A DNA stretch of 12,369 nucleotides from GCA-003244245 sp038276315 (GCA_038276315.1 JBBPZY010000296.1:1-12369), one strand, 5' to 3'; shown: positions 1 to 6,818, counted from the first letter of the stretch. Program-made: numbers and translations. Notes: generated by a model from the sequence alone, not told the origin.

Positions 1-435
1 CAGCTCCGCCCGCGCGCGGTGGGTACTGAGGTTGTGCCGGTCGCTCAGCGCGATCACCGCGAGCAGCAGCGCACCCGCCTCGACGATCAACGAGACCACC
101 CCGAGGGGCTGGAGCCAGTAGCCGATGTCGGCGCTGGGGTCCACCCCGGGAATGCCGATGGTGCGGGTGATGCAGTAGGCGGCAAACGTCAGAGCGCTGG
201 CCACCCCGCCGATCAGCCAACCCAGGCGGGGGGCTTTCGCCAGAAGCAGCACCGCGCCTGCCACAGTGCCCGCCGCGGATGCGATGAACAGCGCCGCGAG
301 TGACAGCGGACTGGCCCCGAAGTATTCATGGATGTGCAGTCCGGCGGCGATGACGAGCAGCGCGGCGCCGGCCACCCGCGCCATCCGGTGCTCGGCCCGG
401 CCGGTTGGGATGCGCTCCGGGCTGTCCAGTGCCAT
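1..435 (-). CDS. Predicted four-helix membrane protein, 3' end beyond window
   Basis: An open frame reads from ATG at 435 to the left edge (145 codons, no stop seen), so the protein is C-terminally incomplete here. A good ribosome binding site (GAGGAG, plus-strand 441-446) lies five bases upstream and supports this start. After a charged N-terminus come four hydrophobic stretches, roughly residues 20-38, 45-66, 70-90 and 110-131, followed by a polar tail (SDRHNLSTHRARAE). The first helix ends in a His-rich LHIHE motif at 33-37. No catalytic domain is recognised. It resembles small actinobacterial membrane proteins of unknown function, and I do not assign a role. A degraded cupredoxin-like fragment lies just upstream on the same strand, so a past link to copper or redox proteins is possible but only inferred. 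The gene is separated from the hopanoid operon by a non-coding stretch. Confidence 0.8.
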   Translation of the reverse strand, partial: MALDSPERIPTGRAEHRMARVAGAALLVIAAGLHIHEYFGASPLSLAALFIASAAGTVAGAVLLLAKAPRLGWLIGGVASALTFAAYCITRTIGIPGVDPSADIGYWLQPLGVVSLIVEAGALLLAVIALSDRHNLSTHRARAEL

Positions 436-557
436 GGCGGCTCCTCGAGAGTGGCGGATATCTGGTTCTGGGTACCCCACCCACGAACGTCTCGAAACAC
501 GCGTTGACGGGCCGCGAACTTTGATGTGTGTAGTGGAGCGTGGCCCGCGTCGCGACC

Positions 558-644
558 CTAGGAGACGGTCAGGACGCCCGTCATGTAGGGCTGGAGGATG
601 CTGTGGTAGGGGTATTTACCCGGCCGGGTGGGCGCTTGGAAGGA
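558..644 (-). pseudogene. C-terminal remnant of a cupredoxin-like protein
   Basis: The last 28 codons before a TAG stop at 558-560 read like the end of a small blue-copper (cupredoxin/plastocyanin-like) domain: PGKYPYHSILQPYMTG followed by a short beta strand, VLTV. Intact family members typically show PGxYxYHCxxHPxMxG, where Cys, His and Met bind copper. Here the Cys position is Ser and the His position is Gln, while Met is kept. The open frame extends upstream to an ATG at 800, but that part (Arg-rich, no beta-strand pattern, no first copper His) does not look like a cupredoxin. The other two minus-strand frames do not supply the missing N-terminal half either. I read it as a decayed gene fragment unlikely to bind copper. 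The alternative is a chance resemblance in a short frame. Confidence 0.5.
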
Positions 645-798
645 GGCAGGCAGGCCTTGAGCCAAATCACTGACCGTGGTCAGCACCGCGGCCAGTGTCG
701 CGGTGGCCCGGCCGCGACGAGCGATAGGCCGAGCAGCGGGGCAGCGGCCTCGCAGGGTCGAAGAGACCGGGTAGCTGCGCCAATGGGGGTAAGCCATC

Positions 799-830
799 AT
801 CCTGCATTGATAGCATCATTGAGACAGGAT
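799..830. repeat. Imperfect palindrome downstream of the lipoprotein gene
   Basis: The outer arms ATCCTG (799-804) and CAGGAT (825-830) are exact inverted repeats. Inside them, ATTGAT and ATCATT form a second, imperfect pair around AGC. The element is clearly richer in A and T than its surroundings and starts about 27 bases beyond the stop of the upstream lipoprotein gene. It could be a weak intrinsic terminator for the hopanoid transcript, although no T-run follows on the minus strand, or a regulator binding site. Function is unproven. Confidence 0.35.
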
Positions 831-856
831 TGCCCGGCGGCCGAGTCATCTCAGGG

Positions 857-2404
857 TCAGTTGGGTGGTCCAGGATCAGGTTGGCAGACCGTGCCCGCTG
901 CCGGCACCGCACCTTGGGCCAGGTAAGCGTCCACTGCCGCATTGATGCAGCTGCTGCCCCGACCATAGGCGGTGTGGCCGTCGCCGTCGTAGGTGAGCAA
1001 TACCGCGGAACCCAACTGTTGGGTCATGTCTTGCGCAGACGGATATGGCGTTGCCGGATCATGGATCGTGCCCACCACCAGGATCGGCGGTGAACCCGCG
1101 TAATGGATCGGGTGCGGCTGGCTTTTCGGCGGCACCGGCCAGTAGGCGCACATCAAGTCACCCCACGCGAACGAGGCACCGATGAGCGGGGACGCCTGTT
1201 CGTATGCGGGCACTTCGGCCTGGACATCGGCGACGTTGTGCGCGGGGTCCGGGTGGTCCAGGCAATTGATGGCGACGTTGGCCTCGGAGGAGTTGGAATA
1301 ATGCCCGGTCTTCGGGTCACGCTCGTAGTACAGATCGGACAATGTGAGCAGCTCGCGTCCGTTCCCGGCCATGGCCATAGCCAGGGCTTTCCGTAGGATT
1401 GGCCAGCTTCGGGGGCTGCCGTACATGGTGACCACCACGCCGGTCTCGGCGAGCGCCTCATCGAGCATCCGGCTCGTGCCGGTGGGTATCGGGTGAGCAT
1501 CGGTCGAAGCGAGGAAACCCGCCAATCTCCGTCCGGCCGTGGTTGCATCCGTGCCCAGGGGACAGTCGGGGTGGGTCGTGCAGTCGACGATGAATCGGGT
1601 GATCTCGGCTTGGAAGCCTCCGGCCTGCCCGAGGCCTAGCTGCATGGTGGTCAGGCTTGGGGGTACCGGACCATCGAGCACCGCCCGGGCGATGTGGGTC
1701 GGGAACAGCCCCGCGTAGACCGCACCGAGGTAGGTGCCGTAGGAGGCCCCGAGGTAATACATCTTCTGGTCACCGAGCGCGGCGCGGAGGATGTCCATGT
1801 CGCGCGCCGCATTCGGGGTGCCGACATAACGCAACAACGTCGCCGAGCGGGCTTGGCAGCCGGCGTCGAAGGTCTTGTCCCCGGTCACCACCGCGTCCAC
1901 TTCGGTGGGGGTGTTCGGGGTGGGATCCAGCGCGTTGTGCTGGTCGAGCTGTGTGTCGGTGAGGCAGGTGATGGGCGCGCTTTGGCCCACCCCCCGGGGA
2001 TCGAAGCCGACGATGTCGAAGTCGGCTCGCAGCTGGGTGCCGAAATGCGAAGGCTGACCGGGTTGCGCGGGATAACCTTGCTTGACGAAATCCACGCCTG
2101 ATCCACCCGGACCACCGGGATTGGTTATCAACGAGCCGATCCGGCGCGCGGGGTCGGTGGCCTTCGCGCGGATGACCGCGAGTCGGATCGTGGGTCCGGC
2201 CGGGTTGGCGTAGTCCAGCGGTACCGTCAATGAGGCGCACTGAAAGATCTTCGCGCAGCCAGACCAGGTCAGTGTTTGAGTGTAGAAGCGCCCCAGTCCG
2301 TCCGGGCCTGCGGTGGCCGCCGTGTTCCCGTTGGTGGATTGGGAGCAGCCAGCGAGCACGAGAGTCAGCACCAGGAGCAACCCGGCGGTACGTGGATTGA
2401 CCAC
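857..2404 (-). CDS. Secreted lipoprotein alpha/beta hydrolase (tripeptidyl aminopeptidase-like)
   Basis: A 515-residue exported serine hydrolase of the SlpD/SlpE/Hip1 (TAP) type. Residues 1-20 form a lipoprotein signal peptide ending in the lipobox LAGC, with Cys20 as the predicted lipidation site, so the enzyme should be anchored outside the cell membrane. The oxyanion segment NPGGPGGSG lies at 95-103 and FDPRGVGQS at 134-142. The nucleophile elbow is GASYG with Ser221, the acid is probably Asp449 (GTIHDPATP), and the base is His477 (DGDGHTAYG) in the C-terminal TAP-like domain. Paired cysteines outside the core fit an exported protein. Start is GTG with a purine-rich AAGGGAGAAAGG upstream. 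Family members trim peptides from protein N-termini, but the natural substrate here is unknown. It follows dxs by 30 bases on the same strand and is probably cotranscribed, though it has no known step in hopanoid synthesis. Confidence 0.9.
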   Translation of the reverse strand: MVNPRTAGLLLVLTLVLAGCSQSTNGNTAATAGPDGLGRFYTQTLTWSGCAKIFQCASLTVPLDYANPAGPTIRLAVIRAKATDPARRIGSLITNPGGPGGSGVDFVKQGYPAQPGQPSHFGTQLRADFDIVGFDPRGVGQSAPITCLTDTQLDQHNALDPTPNTPTEVDAVVTGDKTFDAGCQARSATLLRYVGTPNAARDMDILRAALGDQKMYYLGASYGTYLGAVYAGLFPTHIARAVLDGPVPPSLTTMQLGLGQAGGFQAEITRFIVDCTTHPDCPLGTDATTAGRRLAGFLASTDAHPIPTGTSRMLDEALAETGVVVTMYGSPRSWPILRKALAMAMAGNGRELLTLSDLYYERDPKTGHYSNSSEANVAINCLDHPDPAHNVADVQAEVPAYEQASPLIGASFAWGDLMCAYWPVPPKSQPHPIHYAGSPPILVVGTIHDPATPYPSAQDMTQQLGSAVLLTYDGDGHTAYGRGSSCINAAVDAYLAQGAVPAAGTVCQPDPGPPN

Positions 2405-2422
2405 GGCCTTTCTCCCTTACCT

Positions 2423-2447
2423 CACAGTCTGGCGTTACGTGACTGTG
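2423..2447. promoter_or_regulatory. Short inverted repeat between dxs and the lipoprotein gene
   Basis: CACAGTC (2423-2429) and GACTGTG (2441-2447) form a 7-bp stem with an 11-base loop spanning the dxs stop codon. In the minus-strand RNA it sits just upstream of the purine-rich binding site of the lipoprotein gene. There is no T-run, so a strong terminator is unlikely. It may modulate readthrough or stability of the last gene, or have no function. Confidence 0.25.
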
Positions 2448-4240
2448 GCCCTCACCGGCTCGGACCAGTGCCGGGCCGAGCCATTCCCAGCCGGTGCCGG
2501 GGTGGGAGCGACAGATCGGGCAGCGCGGACGATCCCCGCGACGTCCAAGTCGTGTTCGCGCAGCAGCTCATCGCGCCCTGCGTGCGGCATGAACTGCTGG
2601 CCCAGGCACAGGGTGCACAGCTGGACCTGCGATCCAGTGGCGCGCAGCGCCCGCGCGAAGGCGTCGCCGAAACCGCCCGCGCCGGCGTTCTCCTCGACGG
2701 TGACCACGAGCCGGTAGCCATCGGCCGCGCGCGCCAGTGCCGGGTCCACCGGCAGCAGCCAACGGGGATCGACCACGGTGACGTCCTCGCCGGCCGCCGC
2801 GACCTGGGCCGCGGCAACCACCGCGGCGCGGGCACACGCTCCCGCCGCCACGATCAGCACGCCCCCGCAGCCGTTACGAGCCAACAGGTCGGCCCCGCCG
2901 ATCCGTCCGATCGCCGGCAGGTCGGGGGCTACCGAACCCTTGGGGAAACGCACCGCGGCCGGCCCGGGGTGCGCGATGGCCTCCCGCAGCAGCACGCGCA
3001 ACCGCGGTGCGTCGCGCGGCGCGGCCACCCGCATTCCCGGCACGACGCCCAGCAGGGACAGGTCCCACATCCCGTTGTGGGACGGCCCGTCGTTGCCGGT
3101 GACGCCGGCCCGGTCGAGCACGAAGGTGACCGGCAGCTCATGCAACGCCACGTCCATCAACACCTGGTCGAAGGCCCGGTTGAGGAACGTCGCGTACACG
3201 CACACCACCGGATGCAGGCCGCCCATCGCCAGTCCGGCGGCGGCGGTGACGGCGTGCTGTTCGGCGATCCCGACGTCGAAGACCCGGTCGGGAAACTGTG
3301 CGGCAAAGCGGTGCAGCCCGGTCGGGTGTAGCATCGCGGCGGTCAGCGCCACCACCTCCGGGCGCTCCCGGGCGATGCCCAACAGCTCGTCCGCCATCAC
3401 GCCGGTCCACGACGGACCCGTCGGAGCCGTCGGAGCCGTCGGTGGAGAGACCGAATGCATGCGGTCCACCTCGTCGTTCTCGGCGGGTGGGTATCCCTTG
3501 CCCTTGACGGTCACGCAGTGCACCAGCACAGCACGCCCGAGCGTCCGGGCCTGGCGCAGCGCGGCTTGCACCGCGACGACGTCGTGGCCGTCCACCGGCC
3601 CGAGGTAGGCCAGGCCCAGCTCGTCGAACACCGATCGCGACACGTCACGGCGCCGCAACGCGCTCAGGTGCCCCGGCAGCGAGCCCACCGTCGGCGAGTA
3701 GGAGCGGCCGTTGTCGTTGAGCACAATGATCAGCGGGCGCTGTGGTGATCCGCCGATGTTGTTCAACGCCTCCCAGCACATCCCGCCGGTCAGCGCGCCG
3801 TCACCGACCACCGCGACCACCGCACGGTCCGGCTGACCACGCAGGGCGAATGCGCGTGCCAGGCCGTCGGCGTAGGACAGGGCGGTGGAGGCGTGCGAGT
3901 TCTCCACCAGGTCGTGCTCACTCTCCGCACGGCTGGGATAGCCCGACAGGCCGCCGGCGCTGCGCAGCCGGGCGAAGCCCTCGCGCCGCCCGGTGAGCAG
4001 CTTGTGCACGTAGGTCTGGTGGCCGGTATCCCAGATGATCGCGTCGGTGGGGGAGTCGAACACCCGGTGCAGCCCGATGGTCAGCTCGACGACCCCGAGG
4101 TTGGGGCCGAGGTGCCCGCTGGTGCGCGGCACCGAGTCGATCAGCAGCTCCCGGATCTCCGCCGCGAGCGCGGGCAGCACGGCGTCCGGCAGCCGCCGCA
4201 GATCCGCCGGGCCGGCCAGGCCTTCCAGCAGCGGTGACAT
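2435..4240 (-). CDS. dxs: 1-deoxy-D-xylulose-5-phosphate synthase, compact paralogue
   Basis: This enzyme condenses pyruvate and glyceraldehyde 3-phosphate to DXP, the first step of the MEP isoprenoid pathway, using thiamine diphosphate in the cytoplasm. The 601-residue reading shows the N-terminal TPP domain (SGHLGPNLG at 41-49, DTGHQTYVHK at 71-80, VGDGA with the Mg-binding GDG at 146-148, LNDNGRSYSP at 174-183) and the pyrimidine-binding domain (GIAEQHA with catalytic Glu327, DRAGVTGNDGPSHNG at 376-390), then a transketolase C-terminal domain. The frame is open to 4342, but upstream codons overlap hpnH. ATG at 4240, four bases after the hpnH stop, matches the family N-terminus. It is shorter than typical DXS (about 620-640) because the segment between SYSPTVGSL and the FDELGLAYLGPVDGHD region is cut down by roughly 30 residues. 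Its place in the operon suggests a dedicated precursor supply in addition to a housekeeping copy elsewhere. Confidence 0.93.
   Translation of the reverse strand: MSPLLEGLAGPADLRRLPDAVLPALAAEIRELLIDSVPRTSGHLGPNLGVVELTIGLHRVFDSPTDAIIWDTGHQTYVHKLLTGRREGFARLRSAGGLSGYPSRAESEHDLVENSHASTALSYADGLARAFALRGQPDRAVVAVVGDGALTGGMCWEALNNIGGSPQRPLIIVLNDNGRSYSPTVGSLPGHLSALRRRDVSRSVFDELGLAYLGPVDGHDVVAVQAALRQARTLGRAVLVHCVTVKGKGYPPAENDEVDRMHSVSPPTAPTAPTGPSWTGVMADELLGIARERPEVVALTAAMLHPTGLHRFAAQFPDRVFDVGIAEQHAVTAAAGLAMGGLHPVVCVYATFLNRAFDQVLMDVALHELPVTFVLDRAGVTGNDGPSHNGMWDLSLLGVVPGMRVAAPRDAPRLRVLLREAIAHPGPAAVRFPKGSVAPDLPAIGRIGGADLLARNGCGGVLIVAAGACARAAVVAAAQVAAAGEDVTVVDPRWLLPVDPALARAADGYRLVVTVEENAGAGGFGDAFARALRATGSQVQLCTLCLGQQFMPHAGRDELLREHDLDVAGIVRAARSVAPTPAPAGNGSARHWSEPVRATVT
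3418..3444 (-). repeat. Three 9-bp tandem units inside dxs
   Basis: Plus-strand CCGTCGGAG occurs twice followed by CCGTCGGTG. It encodes the Pro/Thr/Ala run PTAPTAPTG (residues 267-275) in the linker between the TPP-binding and pyrimidine-binding domains. Units are multiples of three, so copy-number change would keep the frame. Confidence 0.7.
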
Positions 4241-4244
4241 GGGA

Positions 4245-5249
4245 TCAGCCGCCGACGGCAGCGCGCAGTGACTCCTTGAGCGATCCCATCGTCGCGACCA
4301 CCGCAGTGGGCTCGTAACCGCAGTGGGCCATGCAGTTGGCACACCGCGGGTCGCGCCCGCGGCCGAACTTCGACCAGTCGGTGTCCTCGATCAGCTCCTT
4401 ATAGGTCGCGGCGTAGCTGTCGTCGAGCAAGTAGCAGGGACGTTGCCAGCCCAGCAGCGAGTACGACGGGATGCCCCACGCGGTGCAGGCCAGCTCCCGC
4501 TTGCCTTCCAGGAAGTCCAGGAAGATCGGGGAGTGGTTCAGCCGCCACTGCTTGCGCCGGCCGTCGCCGAACGCCTTGGTGAACAGCTCGCGGGTCTGCT
4601 CCACGCCCAGCCAGTGCTCCTGGTCCGGCGCCTTGTCGTAGGCGTAGGCCGGGGAGATCTGCATGTTGTCCACGCCGAGGTCGTTGTTGAGGTAGTCGAG
4701 CACCTCGATAACGTCGTGCGGCGTATCGCTGCTGAAGAACGTCGTGTTGGTCATCACCCGGAAACCGGCGTCCTTGGCTTGGCGGATCGCGTCGACCGCG
4801 GCGTCGAAGCCGCCGACCTTGCGCACCGATTCGTCGTGGCGCTCGCGCAGCCCGTCGATGTGCACCATCCAGGCGAAGTCGCGGTGCGGGGTGAACTTGT
4901 GCAGGTGCTTGGGCAGCAGCAACGCGTTGGTGCACAAGAAGATGATCTTCTTACGGTCCAGCAATTGCCGGACCAGCTCGTCGATCTGCGGGTGCATCAA
5001 CGGTTCCCCACCGGCAAGGGAGACCATCGGCGCGCCGCACTCCTCGATGGCGGCGACGGCCTGCTCCACCGGCATCCGCTTCTTGAGCAATGCGGCCGGC
5101 TGTTCGATCTTGCCGCAGCCGCCGCATTTCAGGTTGCACGCGAACAGCGGCTCCAGCTCGACGAGCAGGGCGAACTTCTCCCGGCGCATCAGCTTCTGCT
5201 TCAGCAGGAAACCGCCCAGCCGTAGGGATTGGCGCAAGGGCATGGGCAT
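4245..5249 (-). CDS. hpnH: Adenosylhopane synthase, radical SAM enzyme HpnH
   Basis: HpnH joins the 5'-deoxyadenosyl radical from S-adenosylmethionine to the C29 end of diploptene, giving adenosylhopane, the first committed step to extended hopanoids. The 334-residue protein carries the radical SAM cluster motif CNLKCGGC (Cys38, Cys42, Cys45), the SAM-contacting LAGGEP at 78-83, and FLCTNA with Cys106, a position I recall being reported in the Zymomonas mobilis enzyme as reducing the radical intermediate. The C-terminal half has the family Cys pattern CANCMAHCGYEP. Length and content match full HpnH. Start is ATG at 5249. A second in-frame ATG two codons later is possible. GAGAGGTGG, inside the end of the preceding gene, serves as ribosome binding site. 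It starts three bases after the hpnG-ispH stop and ends four bases before dxs. Confidence 0.95.
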   Translation of the reverse strand: MPMPLRQSLRLGGFLLKQKLMRREKFALLVELEPLFACNLKCGGCGKIEQPAALLKKRMPVEQAVAAIEECGAPMVSLAGGEPLMHPQIDELVRQLLDRKKIIFLCTNALLLPKHLHKFTPHRDFAWMVHIDGLRERHDESVRKVGGFDAAVDAIRQAKDAGFRVMTNTTFFSSDTPHDVIEVLDYLNNDLGVDNMQISPAYAYDKAPDQEHWLGVEQTRELFTKAFGDGRRKQWRLNHSPIFLDFLEGKRELACTAWGIPSYSLLGWQRPCYLLDDSYAATYKELIEDTDWSKFGRGRDPRCANCMAHCGYEPTAVVATMGSLKESLRAAVGG

Positions 5250-5252
5250 TTC

Positions 5253-6818
5253 TCAGACCACCTCTCGGGGTAATGCGAAGGTGACGTCCTCGTCGATCAG
5301 CCGCGACTCACTCGCGCTGACCGGTCCGAGGCCGCCCAGGCAGTGCACGATCTGGTCCACCAGGTGCGGTGGCGCCGAGGCGCCGGCGGTGATGCCCACC
5401 CGCGTCGCACCCACCAACCAGTGCAGATCGATTTCATTGACGTCGTCCACCAGGTAGGCCGGTACGCCTTCGCGCTGGGCGACCTCCACCAGGCGCACCG
5501 AGTTCGACGAGTTGGGCGAACCGACCACCAGCACCAGGTCCACCTCGCGGGCGATCGCGCGCACCGCGCCCTGGCGATTGGTGGTCGCATAGCAGATGTC
5601 ATCGGTGCGCGGAGCGCTCAAGGTCGGGAACCGATCACGCAGGATCCCGGCGATCTCCTCAGCCTCGTCGACCGCAAGCGTGGTCTGCATGGTGTAGGCG
5701 ACCCGCGACGGATCCCGCGGCGCCACGCGGTGTGCGGTGTCGACGTCAGGGACCACGATCACGTCGTCCGGTGCCTCGCCGAGGCTGCCCTGCACCTCCT
5801 CGTGGTCGGGGTGCCCGATGAGGAACACCGTGTTGCCCCGGCGGGAGTAGCGGCGGATCTCGCTGTGCACCTTGGTCACCAGCGGGCAGGTGGCGTCGAT
5901 GACGGTGCCCCCGCCGGCGGCGGCGTCGCGGCGCACCGCGGGCGCGACCCCATGCGCGGAGAACACCAGGACGCTGCCTTCCGGCACCTGGGCGACCTCG
6001 TCGACGAACACCGCGCCGCGGTCCTGGAGCTCGCCCACCACATGCGCGTTGTGCACGATCTGGCGGCGCACGTACACCGGCGCGCCGTAGCGCTCTAGCG
6101 CGCGGTCCACCGTGTCGATCGCCCTGGCCACTCCCGCGCAGAACGATCGCGGCGCGGCGAGCAGCACGTCGCGCGGGCCGGTCGCCGCCGCCCACAACTC
6201 CAGCGCGGGTGCACACGCCCGCAGGGTCCGCAACGCGGTCACCCCCCGGTGCAGCGTGCCGAGCTGCCACAGCGGGTGATCGACGGTGTCCACGATCGCC
6301 CGAACCACGGCGAACGGCGAGCCCGCCGCGGCCAGCTGCGCCGACTCCATGTCCACCGCCAGCGCGCCGCTGCCGGGCACCCCGCGGCCGATCCGCGAAA
6401 CCGAGCTGATCGCCCCCACATGCACGGTCAGCCCCAACCGCCGCAACGCCCCCGCCAACAACGGCGCCGACGCCACCTCCACGCTGCACGCGGGCAGCTC
6501 TGCTCTTCCCGAACTCAACAGCAGTGCTGCCCGAAGTCGGGAAAACAGCTCTGTTGTTGAGTTCGGGGGGCTGGGGGCAGTCGAGGTGCCCGGACGGATC
6601 TCGCTGGCTACTACTACGTCGCCTGGGCGGATGTGGGGGGCTAGGGCGCCACCGACGCCGGCTACCAGGACGGGATCAGTGTGGCGCGACAGGGCGGCGG
6701 CGGTGGCCGCGGCGCGGCGGGGGCCCATCCCGGTGTGCACCACCCGCATGCTGCGCCCAACACCGCGCAGCGCGGCCTGCTCGACGCGCAGCGGGGTGCA
6801 CAACACGGCTCGGCTCAC
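5253..6818 (-). CDS. hpnG-ispH: HpnG adenosylhopane nucleosidase fused to IspH (HMBPP reductase)
   Basis: A single 521-codon frame joins two enzymes. Residues 1 to about 210 are a nucleoside phosphorylase-like HpnG domain (TGMGPRRA at 29-36, VAGVGGAL at 52-59, VDMES with Glu158), which removes adenine from adenosylhopane. Residues about 217-521 are a full IspH/LytB domain, the iron-sulfur enzyme that reduces HMBPP to IPP and DMAPP. All three cluster cysteines are present (SFCAG Cys227, DATCP Cys311, DDICY Cys409), as are FSAHG at 286-290 and VGSPNSSNS at 432-440. Start is GTG at 6818, overlapping the shc stop (GTGA), with GAGG upstream. No stop or frameshift separates the domains, and the linker is only a few residues. 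An internal GTG (codon 218) lacks a ribosome binding site. Residues about 76-110 form an insertion, absent from HpnG as I know it, built on an inverted repeat. Confidence 0.93.
   Translation of the reverse strand: MSRAVLCTPLRVEQAALRGVGRSMRVVHTGMGPRRAAATAAALSRHTDPVLVAGVGGALAPHIRPGDVVVASEIRPGTSTAPSPPNSTTELFSRLRAALLLSSGRAELPACSVEVASAPLLAGALRRLGLTVHVGAISSVSRIGRGVPGSGALAVDMESAQLAAAGSPFAVVRAIVDTVDHPLWQLGTLHRGVTALRTLRACAPALELWAAATGPRDVLLAAPRSFCAGVARAIDTVDRALERYGAPVYVRRQIVHNAHVVGELQDRGAVFVDEVAQVPEGSVLVFSAHGVAPAVRRDAAAGGGTVIDATCPLVTKVHSEIRRYSRRGNTVFLIGHPDHEEVQGSLGEAPDDVIVVPDVDTAHRVAPRDPSRVAYTMQTTLAVDEAEEIAGILRDRFPTLSAPRTDDICYATTNRQGAVRAIAREVDLVLVVGSPNSSNSVRLVEVAQREGVPAYLVDDVNEIDLHWLVGATRVGITAGASAPPHLVDQIVHCLGGLGPVSASESRLIDEDVTFALPREVV
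6508..6567. repeat. Inverted-repeat element inside the hpnG part of the fusion gene
   Basis: The left arm cccgaactcaacagcag (6508-6524) and right arm ctgttgttgagttcggg (6551-6567) are inverted copies, 16 of 17 bases pairing, around a 26-base loop that holds a smaller cccga/tcggg hairpin (6530-6541). The element is translated in frame as residues 84-104 (PPNSTTELFS, then RLRAALLLSSG). Codons here and just around it are atypical for this gene: three GTA in a row, ACA ACA, TTT, CTT, GCA GCA, TTG, AGT, GGA, AGA. It looks like a small palindromic element inserted without breaking the frame. An RNA hairpin inside the coding region is also expected. Confidence 0.8.

Larger units (their letters stand above)
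436..856. other. Intergenic stretch without an intact gene
   Basis: These 421 bases lie between the stop of the lipoprotein gene (857) and the start of the membrane protein (435). I see the ribosome binding site of the membrane gene at 441-446, a cupredoxin-like C-terminal remnant at 558-644, and an imperfect AT-richer palindrome at 799-830. The frames across the rest give no recognisable protein. The leader of the membrane protein gene and probably its promoter lie here, but I could not pick a convincing minus-strand -35/-10 pair. Confidence 0.6.

Noticed and set aside
504..534. Plus-strand TTGACG with a possible -10 near 529-534
   Set aside because: Spacing and -10 match are poor, and no plus-strand gene follows it.
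645..800. Full 80-codon frame (558-800) as an intact small gene
   Set aside because: Only the last 28 codons resemble a protein family. The N-terminal part is Arg-rich with no strand pattern, and no ribosome binding site was evident.
2276..3331. Long plus-strand frame opposite dxs and the lipoprotein gene
   Set aside because: Arg/Gly/Gln-rich translation without domains, lying antisense to well-supported genes. Typical of high-GC shadow frames.
4241..4342. Upstream extension of dxs to ATG 4342
   Set aside because: It overlaps the hpnH 3' end in another frame, and its residues have no DXS counterpart. ATG at 4240 fits the family start.
4323..5225. Plus-strand 300-codon frame opposite hpnH
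   Set aside because: Antisense to a confident radical SAM gene. The Val/Gln/Leu/Arg composition mirrors hpnH codons and gives no recognisable protein.
5343..6098. Plus-strand 251-codon frame opposite the IspH domain
   Set aside because: His/Arg/Val-rich shadow without known motifs.
6495..6553. Direct repeat cagctctg (6495-6502 and 6546-6553) as a target-site duplication of the inverted-repeat element
   Set aside because: The copies do not flank the element: the second overlaps the right arm, so they cannot be a simple insertion footprint.
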